NCBI RefSeq assembly: GCF_009017415.1
Contig: NC_092406.1
Location: 2,356,001-2,420,000 of the forward strand
Direction: 5' to 3'
Source: Aspergillus flavus
Taxonomy: Eukaryota > Ascomycota > Eurotiomycetes > Eurotiales > Aspergillaceae
Length of the DNA: 64,000 nucleotides
Part shown: piece after piece, positions 21,372 through 34,742 of the stretch
Layout: each line of letters begins with the position of its first letter
How positions within the stretch are numbered: position 1 is the stretch's first letter
The notes under the pieces: model-generated
Told to the model about the DNA's origin: nothing
The model's database searches: none
What the model saw: the letters and a program-made list of their open reading frames with translations, nothing else
Position numbers and translations under genes: made by a program

Positions 21372-23137
21372 CTAATCCAAGCCTCCAGCTAACCATTCAC
21401 CAACTTCAACCCCGATACCCTTGGCCATTTCCCCGATCCAGTCGCCAGAGACATTGACACACCACTTTTCACCAGCATCGGATGTGGTGTTTCCGCTATT
21501 CAATCCACCTGACCCCAATCCCATGCGACCACCACTTTCTCGGCCTGCAGCAGGAACAACAAGCCGTAGTCGACGTAGTGTGGCAAGCTCCGCATATATT
21601 GCATCGGAAACTGCCGCTTGGAGGATGGGATTTGCTGGCGGGTTAGGATCAATAGCGTGGTAGATAGCTATTAATCTCTCTAAGGGGAATGGTCTGGCTG
21701 TGAGAATGGTGGATGGGCCAGTGATACCGGTGGCACCAGCAGCAGAGGTAGTAGCGGAAGAAGTGGCGAAAGCCGATTCCAGGGTCGATTTTGTGATGCG
21801 AGTCTTTTGTCTCTTGCCTTTTTTGCTTGGGGTGGAGGGATCATTGCTGGCAGTTCGAGCATCCTCCGCCTGGGCTTTCGATAAGAGCTTCAGCCGCCGT
21901 CGATGATGGGCACGCTTGTTCCGTGCTGACAGAGAAGATGATGAAAACTTCGAGAAAAAGATCGTATCTAGTCTTTGAGGGATGTGGGAGGCCAAGTAGG
22001 CAGACGTTAGAATCAAGGTTGGGAAATAAGGCAGGGAGGGCAGTGGTGACGGCGTAGACACAGCTGGCAGCATGGACTTCGACATTGAACCATTGGTAAA
22101 AGATGTCGGTTCCTCGGTGACGATATGATGTACAAGCGCCGCTTCGCCGTGATGTCGAAAGAGACCACGATTTTTAAGAAGAAGTCGAGAGAAGTCCCAT
22201 TCTTCACTGCCCCCAGGCGGAGTCTCGCCGTTTGTGATAGGAGACACGAACTGGGGCCAGAGCTTCTCGCATATCGACCGAAAAGTGGGAATAGAACTGG
22301 CTGTAGGCCCAACTAGGGAGTCATAGATGGCCGAAACGAAATGGGGGTATATTTTAGGTGGTACCTCAGCGGAGAGGCCGGTTACTGTAGGTGGTCGTGA
22401 GTTCAAGATAATGGAAATGGCTTCATTGCGCGTGTATGGAGGGAAACTGATGTGCGGGACACCTGCAGCCTGCAAGAAGAGTGGTCGTGGAGTAGCGCTG
22501 AGAATCAAAACAATCGAGAGACTGGGGATCTGTTTGACTTCCAGTCAGCAGTCGTTGAATTATATAACGAAGTAATTCCAAAGCAACTCACTATTTCTCC
22601 CAGCCTCGCCAGTGCAGACAACAGGGTCTGTGGTGCCTCTCGCTGTTTATCGATACCATCCAAAACAAGCACGAACTTTTCAATTGCCTTGCCAGACCTT
22701 GACGCCAAACATTCACTTAGAAGGACAGCGAGCGTGCTGACATGCTCACACCTTCCTTTGCCATAATTTTCCCACTCATCCCGTTTCCCCAATGCTTCTA
22801 ATGTTGCCCACAGTATCTTTGTCAACAGATGGCGGCCTGTTATGCATTCCGTGCTTCGGACAATGGCGTGTGGAACTTCGAGGGCGGAGAGGACGGCGCG
22901 AACGATGGTCGACTTGCACGTGGCAGATATACCATGCACAACTAATGTCGCAGGACTAGGACCGAGAGGCTAAATAAAGTGAGCAGTCAGCTGTTATTGA
23001 CACGTCCTCAAGGGTCAGCTTTGGGAGGTGGCAGGCCAAGCGAAACATACCCCAAGAAGGCTGGCAAGTTGTCTGGTTTGAAGCTCTCGACATGGCCAAT
23101 TTTGGCTCAGTGCTCGAGGAATCTCTATGGGAAGCAT
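21372..23137 (-). CDS. orc5: Origin recognition complex subunit 5
   Basis: Three exons: 23137-23051, 22969-22592, 22529-21372; 540 residues. The start MLPIEIPRALSQNW begins the family's N-terminal region. An AAA+ core follows: P-loop region VVHGISATCKSTIVRAVL (39-56), a Walker B-like VLVLDGIDK, and a sensor-1 region VLILSATPRP. The rest is a low-complexity linker with a basic part (KKGKRQKTR) and the C-terminal winged-helix region ending EWLAGGLD. ORC5 is part of the six-subunit complex that marks replication origins. In the P-loop the second conserved Gly is Cys47 (GxxxxCKS instead of GxxxxGKS), which could weaken ATP binding. The gene is convergent with the DCAF4-like gene and upstream-tandem to the PUF gene. 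Confidence 0.9.
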
Positions 23138-24123
23138 GAGGTGCTTTGAGACGGTACACCTAGAAGAGATTCATTTACAAAGAGTGTCACAGACAAAACA
23201 AGTCCATCGCGCGGAGATAAAAGACCGGAGATCTTATCGTCGCGCTTCACATGCGAAGTCACGTGTCTGCATCTGTATAGCAATTCCCATGTTGAAGCCC
23301 CTGGAACTGCTTCTGGACAGCGCTCTCATGGCCTTTGTTTATGTCGGTTCAAGGACCACTAAATATGAGTACAGTAACACTTTGATTGCTAAAGTATGGG
23401 TACATCTATTCTACCGAATGCTGTTGGGACAAGCTTCCAATGAGTCATAAATCATGCAGCAATCGTCGCCAGTATGTGTAAAACACGGATAAGGAGCAAC
23501 ATAGGCGCCATGCCACAATACCAAGAGAGCATACAGTACTTATCATAGATAACTTTCATATGACAGCCCACTGTTCCAATCGGAGAGTCAAGATGGCCAC
23601 AATGATGACTGAAGCGAACAACAAAACAAAGCATTCCAAGTAACGTTAAAGAGACTAGAAAGACGATAAAAACACAGTTCAGCGTTGCCTGAAAAGGAAG
23701 GAAAATAATATGAAAATAACCTGGATAAAGAGAGAAAAAAAAAAAGCATTGTATGAAACATTTCAACCTTCGCTCAACTTAATGTTGAAGAGCTGGGTTA
23801 GTAGGTGGAAACGACAAGGAAGAAATAGACGTGGCAGGTATATTCGTTAAAAGATGTGATAAACATGAGCATTTAACGCCTTGAAAGAATACAGGACATC
23901 AATGCAGGTAGAATCTTTTATCAGACTGCATCGTATCGTCAAGAATCCAAAGATGCAATGCAAGTTGCATAAAGATAAAAGATCTGTCGTGGTATCAATG
24001 TTTCAGGTTCCCAATTCGTTGACATATGTCAAGATGGCCGTAAGTCATAGAGATCGTATCATCATTGCAAATATGAGTACAGTTCAATGGATAAGTAGCG
24101 AATCCAGGATATTTCACACCAGC
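23138..24123. other. Intergenic: ORC5 promoter and PUF gene 3' UTR
   Basis: 986 bp. The part near 23700-24120 is AT-rich with TTGTA/TGTA-like words and probably holds the 3' UTR of the PUF gene. The ORF at 23881-24453 is mostly antisense to PUF coding sequence. Confidence 0.5.
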
Positions 24124-27100
24124 TCAAAAGTATGCATACAGCTGACCTTGAGCATTAAGACTGCCGTTCGAGTGTTGGACTGGAGGAGTGAAGATCCCAG
24201 AGGGGGTTTCGTTTGGTCCCCCGGACGGAGTATTGGTCGTAGAACCAACACCAAACTGAGCACTGCCTATGGGAAAAGAGGGATGTTGATACAAGAATGG
24301 TTTCTGGTTACCTTGCAAAGGTCCAGGAAGCTGAGCCGAATTCATCTCGTTCGGGGTGACTTGTCCGCTAGTTGTAGCACTTCCCCTCCCGGAACCTTCT
24401 GCTGCCATCATCTTGCCAGCAATGCGACGACCGTGAGGTGTCTGACGAATTGAAGGCAAGATTGGTCTAATCGCATCAATCAGGCGGGTTCGGGTCTCAC
24501 TGTCCGCGAAGTCCATGGCAGTTTGCACAACATAGTTAGCGAAGGAATCTCGGAGCATTTTCTCCAGCTCACTGCCTGAGAGCATCTCCTCGATGAGTTG
24601 GCCTCGAACCGGGCCGTCGGCGGTGCGAAGACACTTTTCGATAACGTTAGAGCTAAATTTTTGCTTTGATAAGGCGGGAATATTTCCACGGAACGTCTGA
24701 CAAAGGGGTTCGGTGAAATGAGGCTCGGCCAGATCCAAGATGTACTGCACCACGTAATTTCCAAAAGGATCTTGGACCAAGGCAAAAGCGTTGGATGTGA
24801 TCTGCGCGATTAGACGAGCCCTCTGCTCACCAGAAGCATGATCAATACAGCGCTGAAGAACGCAACATCCATGACGGTGAGTGCCGACCACAACACAATT
24901 AGCACCCACAGCATCATAGATGAATTGGGCGTCTTCCGCAGAGAGACGATTCAGGCACTTCTGAATCACATGATTACCATTCAAATCTTGAACCAACTCC
25001 ACAACGTGATCTTCCAAAGCATGGATCACGGTTTGTGTCTGTTCAGGGGTTGATATGAACTCGATCATCTTCTGTAAAGCCCTAGTACCATGTTGATTCA
25101 GTGCGATCTTCACAAGTTGGTGCGCAGCGTTGTTGATCAGCGCTGTACGCTGCTCGTCATTGGAGTACTCAAGCAACTTCTGGCACAGATAATTACCAAA
25201 AGGATCTGTTTAGGGGATGTTAGAACGAATGCATCGACAAAGTTGGTTAGAAGGTTACGAACCGGTCATTAGCTCCACAACATGCAAATGCGTCTCGTCA
25301 AAGATCATCTGGACGTGGTCCGGGTTGCGCTCCTCTAGCTTCCGCTGCAAGTACCTGCACCCATGCTGGTCTTTACAGAGACCATACAGCTCACCCCGAT
25401 AGTGCTCCAATGGAAAATTAGTGAAGCGAGATAATTGGGCGGACTCCCCTTCACCGTTGCTGCGGCGAGATCCCATAGTCTTTGCTGGACCTTCAGCAAG
25501 ACGGTAATTGCCGTAGGCGGGAAATGCACCATAGGAAGCGCCAGGATTATAGCTCTGAAGTTGCCCGTTCACCGGGAGGGGATTTCCCATGTAAGGCTGG
25601 ACGCCGTAACCATAAAAGGGCTGCTGGAAAGTGCCCAAAGAGGCCGGGGCAGCAGTGCTGATGCTGGCAGCCGAAGTGAGTTGCGGCCCAAAGGGTGTTG
25701 CATTAGGCTGTAAAGTGGTCTGCTGAGACCGGGATCCCTGCATGTTTGGGTCATCGCGTTCTGGTGAATCCTTCTGCTGACGGGTGTTGACAGCACTTGC
25801 AGGAATTCGACCCATGTTGGCATTGTGTTGCTGGAAATGTTCTGCATGAGTCTTTGGGGGTGTGATGGCAGGGTTGAATCCATCGCCCTTTACAGTAGGG
25901 AGGTCATTGGTAGAGTATGATGACTGCAGAGAATTTGGACGGTTTGACGAGGTTGCAGTCATACCTTCGTGGCTTCCCTCGGCACTGTAAAGAAGGTTTG
26001 CCTCAAGTGAGTGACGAGCGGCGTGCCGAGATGTGTTAGAATGACCCTCGCTAGTTGGGCTGCCCATCTGCTCGAGTCGGAACATGTTTAGAGCGTTTTG
26101 TGGCATGCTTTGATGAGAAGAGCGATGCCGGCTATGAGAGTTCCAAGTTTCAGGGTTTGGAGTGCGAGAATTGGCTAGGTCCAAGGCATCTGAGTTCGCA
26201 GATAGCTGATCTTCCCGTTAGCGAAATTCAATTCGAAGGATAAAAAATTGACAATGGCCTACCAATCCTGAGTCGTCTCTGCGTGACAATGTAGGGAACT
26301 TGTCGTCAGGGTCTGTCAACTTAAGATAACTCTTGATGTCTGGAGTTGGAATTCGATCTTCCTCCTTCAAAGTCGCTCTATCGTCCTCGTTGTGGAAAAG
26401 ATACTTAGAAGTGCTGAACGACTCCAAACCGGAGGTGTTGTTGAAGCCAGAGATGTTTGGACGAAGCTGGGATCCAAAACCTGCAGATGGCATTGAATAA
26501 CGATGGATACTAACCAAAGCAAGTCAGTAATTAGTAGCTCGGGGTACCATGATTGGCAACAACAAAACAGATGTGGGATAACAAATATCATGGAAAAGTG
26601 AGTGGAGGGTCACATCAAGATAACCAGGTGTGAAGGGAAGGGCAGGCAACAAAGTGAACTGTTGTGTTCCTTCACAGGCAGCGCAGCCACAACGCCGAGA
26701 CCACAATGTTTGGTGCAAGGTGAAACACACAAACATCCAGATTACAACTCGATTCACAGTGATCAATGTGACTTGGAAGGAGAGAAACTTACGCAGGCCC
26801 AGGACGGAAAGGAGATGTAGGTTCTTGACCGAAATCTTCTTTCTCGGAGTTTCTGCGAGAACCAGGAACAGAGTGCACCGAGAAGCGGTTGGTAGGAGTC
26901 TGTGCAGCAGAAGGATTCACCTGGCCCTGCGGCGTTGTTGCCTGAGAAGGGGCAAATACATTGAAGAAACCAGGGGATGAGGTGACAGATGAAGTTGAGA
27001 AGCGAGTAGGTCGTGTGAACCCACTTGAGAAGCTGTTTTCACGATACTCGGGAGGGGTCGTAGGCTCACTGACAGGGCCAGATATGCCAGCTTTAGCGAG

Positions 27101-27851
27101 GTCCTTCGCAATTCGGTCCATCTCTAACTTCTCCTTCTCATGCTGCATGTCTAGTAGCTTCATGTCTTCTTCGAACCTCCTCTTTTGCTCCCGCATATAC
27201 TCGATGTGCTGACGCTTCTTTTCGAACTGGAAAAGTATTAGAAACAATCAGATACAGAAAGGTGAGTAAGAGAGCAAAATAAATAAAGGGGCGGCCAGGG
27301 GATATGGCCAGTCTCTTGTGACACGGAAGATTGTGATCTGTGAAACTTTTAAGGTGATAGGAAAAGTGAAGATCAAAAGGAGTTGAGTACAGCGTGGGGA
27401 AATTTAGGCCTGAAGTGAGAATGAAGTGCCACATCCATGAAGTCGCCAACAGGCGACAGCACTGAACTAAGGCTAAAACAACTACAATCCGATTTGAACC
27501 ACACCTTCATGTCACCAGGAGAGCTCGGGCCATATCTGGGTGGAAGATAGGAGGGTTTGTCAAACTGAGGAAGCTTACCGATGACAATAGATCTAAGGGA
27601 TCCGGCATCTGGGGCGCATTTCCAGCATGGTTCAAATAACTCCAAGAAGAAAGCTTGCTGGAGTCTGTGGTGAAACGACGCTGAAGATTGGCACGGACAT
27701 CACCTGAGGGCCGCGAAAAAGCCGACGCGAGGTTCGAATGACCTGGAGAGATCGAATTGTATCCGGGAAACGGGGACTCTGAGGTGGGGGATCGCGGAGA
27801 GGGAAATCGCAGCTCATCGAGGCGTTCACTAAGTCCGTTCTTGAAGGCCAT
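24124..27851 (-). CDS. Pumilio-family RNA-binding protein, Puf4-like
   Basis: Five exons: 27851-27579, 27226-26793, 26509-26263, 26205-25263, 25205-24124; 992 residues. A Ser/Gln/Asn-rich disordered N-terminal half contains one charged helix (FEKKRQHIEYMREQKRRFEE, start of exon 2). The C-terminal Pumilio domain (about 595-905) has the repeat cores KDQHGCRYLQ, DPFGNYLCQ, NQHGTRALQ, DLNGNHVIQ, THRHGCCVLQ, DPFGNYVVQ, QKFSSNVIE and DSFANYVVQ, i.e. eight PUF repeats. Wording and order fit yeast Puf4 better than Puf3. Such proteins bind UGUA-containing 3' UTRs and promote deadenylation and decay. The last repeats carry SS and FA where GS and YG are more usual. About 85 residues follow the domain, unlike the short yeast tail. 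The 352-nt first intron is long for this genome and may hide an alternative exon. Confidence 0.92.
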
Positions 27852-29835
27852 GATGGACGGCCACTATGAGACGGAGATGACTGGACTACTACCATTCAGG
27901 GGCCAAGACAAGTCAGAAAAGCAGTCACAGCATGGTATTAAGTTGAACGGATTGGGCTGTTTATGGATTATCAAGATTCGAGGAGCAGTGACAAGCAGGC
28001 CTGGGGGCTTTAATTGAAGCACGGGGTCCAGGCAGTGTGTGCCGGTTGGCGGTGTGTTTTCTTAGATAGCGTGCGATGTAAGGAGTTGGAGAGGGGCTGA
28101 GGGGTGATTTGGCGGAGAAGATCTCGGAAAAGAACAGCGACTCACACACAATGAACGCCTCGAGAGTTTAAGTTCCAGGCGCAAAATAGAGCTTGCAGTT
28201 GAATATTCGCTTTAGGACGCAAGTAAGGATTGTTTATAAGGGGGGTCCCGGGGTAAGTTTGTACACCCAACGGTGCGCTCCTGACGATGCGGAGATCTCG
28301 ATCAGTGGCGTAAGAACCAAAGGTTTGGGAGACGGGAGGTACCTGTTATACGCCTGAACCCTACGCTCTCGATTCGAGAGCGGCGGGCTGATATAGATAA
28401 TAACGAGTGAACAGCAAGGGAATAGCTTTCTAAATGATAACAACGAAGGTAAAAATATATTGTTGTACAGATAGCGTGAACGCGCAAGACGACAACAGTA
28501 ACGAAAGAGGAACAAAGTGGGAGGTGGGCGAGAGGGGAAGAGAAACGAAGCGTGGGCGGCTGGGACAGCTGAGCGTGCCTGAGGAAGCGGGGAGTCAGTG
28601 ACTCGTCTCGTTTGGGAAATACGGTGTTGAAGCCCTTCGCTGATGGATGTTCATCATTTCCAGAGCCCTGCCACTCCTCTTCTTTCTTTTCTTCTTTTTC
28701 GAACCTTGCAAGAATGATCTGCCGTCACGAGACCGCTGATATGATAAATTAAATCCTCCTATTTATTATATATAAACCAAACTCTAGTCCCGATGCATCC
28801 CTTTGGTCTATTCTAGCTGGTCGCTCTCTTCTAGTGTTGTGATTGTAAGTATTCGTACAGAATACAGTATTCGGTACTATGTATCGTACTGTACATATTC
28901 CCGAAGAAGCACGAGTACTCCGTAAGGTATGTATGTACCCAAGGTTATTATTCAGACAGGCCTTTTTGCTGCTGCGTTGCTTTAATACCTCGTATATACC
29001 TATTTTTAAATTGTTGACTTAATATAATTATTATTTTGTTTCCGAAACGTAGAAAATCATCCTATGAGCGTTCTTATTCTCTCAAGAGGTCCAACCGTCG
29101 TGATAGTCAACCATTGACGGTTGTGGTGAGCTGTTCGATGACAACTGATTCTAGATGATCATTGACTTTTGGACGGATCAAGTGTTAATCTTGCCTGGAT
29201 GGATCATGATTGGATGGCCAATTGCTTTACCCTGCAAAATCCAATGATCCTGCACGACTCTGTCGGGGTTGAATGGCAGTTCTTGAACAGTGCCGTCGGA
29301 GGTTTGCTGCAGCTTTGCAACATGCATCCTCATTGTTACCGACTGGAGCCAACACGGTCTTGCTTGTTTGAGATCGTTGAGTGCTCAACCTGTCCCGGCA
29401 TTAAGGTTGCATTATCATGGCTGGTTTTTCTTCCTTGCCTGTTCCCCGCCCCTTTTGTTTCTTTTGACTCTTACCGCCAGCGAGTACTCTGTACATTTGA
29501 CTACAAAAAATTTTACATTTCCTCCCTGCTAGAGGGTTGTGTAAGGGGGTACGGGTTAGTATCTTTGTGTGTTGGTCAAGGCGTGGGCTCTGCAAGTGTA
29601 ATTCTGCATTGAGTGGAGACAACAGGTCAATGAAAAAAAAGATGTGACGGCGGTTCACGCCCTAATTGCTGCACGTACCTGGGTTAGAGCAACATGACTG
29701 GGACATTACAAAGGCGACATTAATCCTCCGTTGTATTAGAAAACGAATAAGATTTCTGGAGCTAATAGCGGCTGCAGTGCAAGTCATAGTTTCGAGACTA
29801 TTCCAGTACTGTAGTCGGTTCTCGCTCTCTTTTCC

Positions 29836-29851
29836 TTTTTTTTTTTTTTTT
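29836..29851. repeat. Poly-T run
   Basis: Sixteen consecutive T followed by further T-rich sequence, inside the gene-poor region. Simple repeat with no evident function. Confidence 0.9.
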
Positions 29852-30002
29852 CGCTTTTCTTTTTCCTTATTCCTTAGTAAATTAAACTAGATGGAGACAG
29901 CCGACATCCCTTAATTCCGCAATTTGGCGCGCTACAGAGCTTGATCAGGTCCCCGTCTGATGATCGCATATCTCGAGGAGCGAAGAGCACGCACGCATAA
30001 AT

Positions 30003-30019
30003 GATGGATGGATGGATGG
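30003..30019. repeat. Short ATGG repeat
   Basis: About four ATGG units, same unit as the repeat near 2062. Confidence 0.8.
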
Positions 30020-30618
30020 TCATTCAGTAATTGACTAGAGGATTACAGTAACATGCCCAAGCCTACCTTGCCTTCGGTACGGAGTACAAAAATTCATGTT
30101 CAAGGATGCCCATGCGCGTCTCAAATGGTTCGCGACGGCACTCTATCTTGGTTATGTGGTCATCTATCCATTGTCCATTGGCCATTGATCCAATTTTCTT
30201 TCCTCTTTTTTTCCCCTTTATTTACCTTTTTTTCCACGAATTTCTTTTTTATTAGTGTTATTGTTTTGAGCTTAGCCGTTTAGGGAGGTTTTTATTTTCA
30301 ATTTTCCCATTTGACTCATCTTTGGTGGGTGGGCGCACGGTTAGTACCAGGGATCGTGGCCCGGATAACATTCAAATGGACTCAAGCGTGACAATCCGAT
30401 GAGGATCATCGGGTGTGCCAGTCAGCATGGTTCCATGGATCAGTCGACTCAACGTCTCGACTCTCGACCCATTGAGTTAAGGTGCACAAACGGAGCCAGA
30501 TGAATAATAGTAGCGGTTGATATTAATGCTGTATTTAGGTGTATGTATGTACCAACGTAGGTATAGAATACTTACAAGAAGTCTAAGGTACGCGGGTAAG
30601 TACTTACCTCTAAGTATG

Positions 30619-30638
30619 TACTACTACTAGTAGTAGTA
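30619..30638. repeat. Perfect 20-bp palindrome of TAC/TAG triplets
   Basis: TACTACTACTAGTAGTAGTA is its own reverse complement. It may form a small cruciform or arise from microsatellite slippage; no protein site is recognised. Confidence 0.85.
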
Positions 30639-33600
30639 ACTAAGCGGCCCGATGTGGATGAACTTTCTCGCCTTCTGGACGATTCGCCTCAGAATTCTTA
30701 CAGTTGTGAGCACGTCAGTTCGTGATTGGTGCGGTGAGGGAAAAGCGGTGTACAACCTGCCAGGAAAGATTGATTGAACCAACGAACGGTGTGCTGATCC
30801 GTCGCTTCGAGGCGTTCCCCCTCCCCTTTCCTCAGTTGTTAGCCAATACAATGATATCAAACATGGCCCCCGTCAGTGGAGAGACTTGGCCCCCTCTGGA
30901 CGGCATCCATACATATCTAGACTCGTGACTACAGTCTCGAACCCTAGCACAAGCGGTGCACAGGGCACAATGCACCCAGAGCAGCCAAACTCCGATTTCA
31001 GATCGCCACTCCTCTACCAGGGAGTAGCCCTAGAGAGCACTAACCGCTGCGTAGTAGAACTAGGATTTCAGTGCCTAGGGACATTACTGACATGGTTGAT
31101 ATTGTTGTTTCTCTCAAGTTCTTAGTGCCGTATGTCAGACATGCCTTACTTGTACTTTAACTAGTCATTAGTTGGGTACCTTACCATGGAGTCATTCGCG
31201 CGGCATTGCAGTCTAACTGGCCGTGGCTCAAAGGGACCAGAGAGCAATGGAGGCCAATCAATGAAGGCCACTTTTCTGCCCCATGGACAGTTGGATCCTT
31301 TAATGAAGCCCTCGAATTTTCGACAGCATCCCTTGGGACCTGACTAATGATTTCACCCCTCACTATTTATGTCTGATGCCGAGTCATCAGAAGACTGTTT
31401 CACATTACTCTTGCCACACCAAATCTTAGATTACACCGGGAACGATTTATGTCACGAAACACAAAAAATGTCCCCCAAACCCCTTGGTATTGCTCTAAAC
31501 CCTAGCTTACCGTTACTTGAAATACCGTGGAATCGGAAGTAGGAAAGTGTAGTTTCATGCCCAAAACGGTCTGTCCCTACGGAAACCTGTTCGACAAGAT
31601 CCGATATGATCAACTAGTCCGTTACTCAAGCGCCCCATCAGCAATACGCCAATTGGGAACGCTTGACTGGTCACAAAATTGCGGAACTGGACCCCGACAT
31701 TACTCAATGAGTCTCGGCCAATTTGCTTTGATGCTTCTAATCCAATCGTATGCTGTTGTTCATTGCCGATCTCCTTATCTACGAAAATGAAAACTCATGC
31801 CTGTCAGAAGTCTGACACACGCAATATGGAGACGTGGAACTCTACAACTATACAATTGGATCTAATCTCAATGACCAGCCTGAAACTGTCGTCAGAGTTC
31901 ACAACCACACGTGATCATAGCGTTCGTTCTATGCACACTACAACGAACCGAGATATTTTCTCGAAGATCCGTGATGCTCGGCAGTCCCGCACGGTGAAAT
32001 AATTTTGTTGCTTCGTCCGATATCCATGTTGTAATCGATCTACTGTTTTCGTTTAGTAGCAATCTTTCTCCGCATGGGAGGGAAATCTGGAATGCCAGGT
32101 GGCGAAGATCTAAAATTGCGGTCAAAGAATCCCACCGCCATGGGCACCTCAAGGCTCACCCTCTAGAACGATCTCCCCACACCATTCGTAGCACTGTCAC
32201 TGAGCCTTTTCGCCATCCAGACAATCTCTCGGGACCACTACGTGCACGAAATGCGTCTAAGGTTAGTAACAGCTGTATTTCGACTCCGGTGCTAAAGATC
32301 CCTGTCCCCCGATGATGGGCAGAGGAACCTCCATACCTCTTACATTTGAGGCATTGTTGCCCAACCCCGCAAGTCACAGAGCTTGGCTTATGCTCCAGAT
32401 ATGATTAGGGTAAACTGAACAGATACGGCAACTCCAAACCTATATGCCCGAAGTTTCTCCTTTGTAGTGTTGGTCATTTGTGGCTCTTTCCACTGCAAAC
32501 ACAATATCGGTCCCGAGTTTAGAAGGAAATTCCATAGGTGGGGACTGGAATCCTGCTGTGGGGGTACTTTTGGGGGTACCCACAAGCATCTAACTCTTGA
32601 TTTGATGTTCTAGTGACTCCTTGCGATCATAAACCACCTAAACGGTATTGCAGCGAAGGGTTGCGGATGCCATGACGAAGACACACACCTACTCGCAAGT
32701 ACCGCTGCACGATCCCGCACATCCTACTCGTTGGAGCTTGTGGTGTTTAGGCGAGGAGAGCGAGGAACCAGTCCCCACGAGGCACGTATCGTGGAATGAT
32801 GCTATAGCACATTTACATACGGCTTGTGCGCAGCTGCAAGTGAGTTGTTCGGCGGGATAACTAGAACGAAGCACACCAAGCCATGTTGAAATGGTACGGT
32901 GTGAGACTACCTAGTCTAGCAGACATTGATTTCCTGGAATCATAGTTTACGACCCGCTGTACCCTTGTTGAGTCTTATGCCTTACTTCATGGGCATTTGA
33001 AACATTTTGGGCACCATTCCTCATCACTCGATGTGTGATTTATCGCGTATGGAACCTTTTGTGCTCTTTCTATCCTGCGAGCGCCTCCTATTGGAAAGTA
33101 TCGTGGATTGCCGGAGATTTACTACTCATTAGGCAGATCATATGTGATACTGAGTTAAATCTAACCTTGTATGATGTCCGATAGCACTAAGGTCTGGGAT
33201 CTACTGTTATAGTCGAATGCACCTTTTTGACTTGCCCATGGACGCCACTTAAGGGATATGTCACGAAAATATATTACTGCGTCTAATACGCCATCTAGCT
33301 TGACCTGATGCCCTCCATCACAAACTATATACCAAAAAATACATCAAGCCTTCGTGAAAGTGCAAGTGCTAAAAGAACCTAGTATACATTCTCTGTTGGA
33401 AGATCAGGAGATACCATCGCATCCTCTCTAGCCAGCTGGGCTCTCCTGATTGAACATCATAGTTACTAGTATATACTGCCTCACAAAGAGGACAAAAGAA
33501 ATCCGAACCTATGATTCATCCCACATAGCGACGACTTACTGGGAATAACTTGACAAGCAATAAACGCGATATATACTACCTGGGTCACTTAGTAACCGTT

Positions 33601-34742
33601 AGGTCTTCATACAGTATCTTGATATCCGTGGTATCAGCCAGTTAACCCACCCTCAGTCATTCTCATTAGAATACCATTCACTTGAGCCATCCATACTACT
33701 ACATACTTGACGCCCTTAATACATGAAACATTCAGCGAATGCTTTTTCTTCGCTCTATACTTGAGTATCTATGATGTTGACATGTTATTCATATACCTGA
33801 CAATTTCTTAAGACAGACTATTCTTATCTATGAATATTTGGGATATCAGTCGGTTGATATACTTCCAATTGACATACCATAAATGTACTATCTAGGAAAT
33901 ATCAAAATATAATACTTTGAATTTCTCTCATTCCCCCCTCAAGTATACTCATGGTCCTACGTAAGTACATACAGTTGTCTTCGCCAACAGTTTAGCTATT
34001 ATCCTCCCCGGGCACTTCAAGCCTCCTCCCAACTCCCCGGTATTGCTTTCCTTTATTTCCCTAGTATACACAGGGCTAAACTAAGCATCAAATGTTGCTC
34101 TTGTTCGAGTACTGGACATGTTGACAATTTCCTAGGCAATGGACTCCCATCAGTTTCTCTTGTGGAATGTCACAAGCCTCGTTATTTGTTGACCACTGAT
34201 CGGGTCAGGGCTCCCAATCAGAAACAAAATGACAAAACTAAATTATACATAACATTAACGGATTAAATTCAAGGGCGTGAAGCGAGTCATTAGAGAAGAG
34301 AGCTTCTCTTATATGTTCAACAATAGATATAATAACACTTAAATCTAAATTCCAGAATATTCTCTCAATTAGGTACTAAGCTGCGGAGGACCATCTTTGT
34401 TCATCATATAAACATCAAGCTGACAAAATAGTTCACTAAGCCATAGATACATGAATCATTACATAAATCAATAACTTCGTGTAAGCCTGTCTTCGTATAT
34501 ATTAGTTAGTAAATCTGATCGATATAATTATGGGTTGCACTCTGAAAGAAGATAGTGGGTATAGAATAGTAGAAACCAAAGCATGGTGTAAAAGTCCCTG
34601 TGACATATTCCATTGAAGTTGCCCCGACTAGGGTGGTGTACATGTACTGTACCACTCCCTGCAACGGTAAACGTAGAGGTAGTAGTTGCACAATGTCGCA
34701 TCTTCATCCCTGAGAGTAAATGAGATGTGTAACATGCAAGCT

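Larger units (their letters stand above)
27852..34742. other. Gene-poor region, 6.9 kb
   Basis: No ORF here has coding character; the longest, 147 codons at 29169-29612, is rich in Cys/Trp/Phe and shows no conserved motif. The first 0.8 kb probably holds the promoter and long 5' leader of the PUF gene. Beyond about 29 kb the sequence is a mixture of AT-rich stretches and unremarkable sequence with a poly-T run, short ATGG repeats, and a 20-bp palindrome. I see no terminal repeats or transposase remnants. A non-coding RNA or a decayed element cannot be excluded. Confidence 0.6.

Noticed and set aside
23881..24453. 190-codon plus-strand ORF
   Set aside because: Half of it is antisense to the PUF gene's last exon; composition is not coding.
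29169..29612. 147-codon ORF in the gene-poor region
   Set aside because: Overlapping ORFs in other frames, odd composition, and no motif or splice context. Kept only as part of the gap description.
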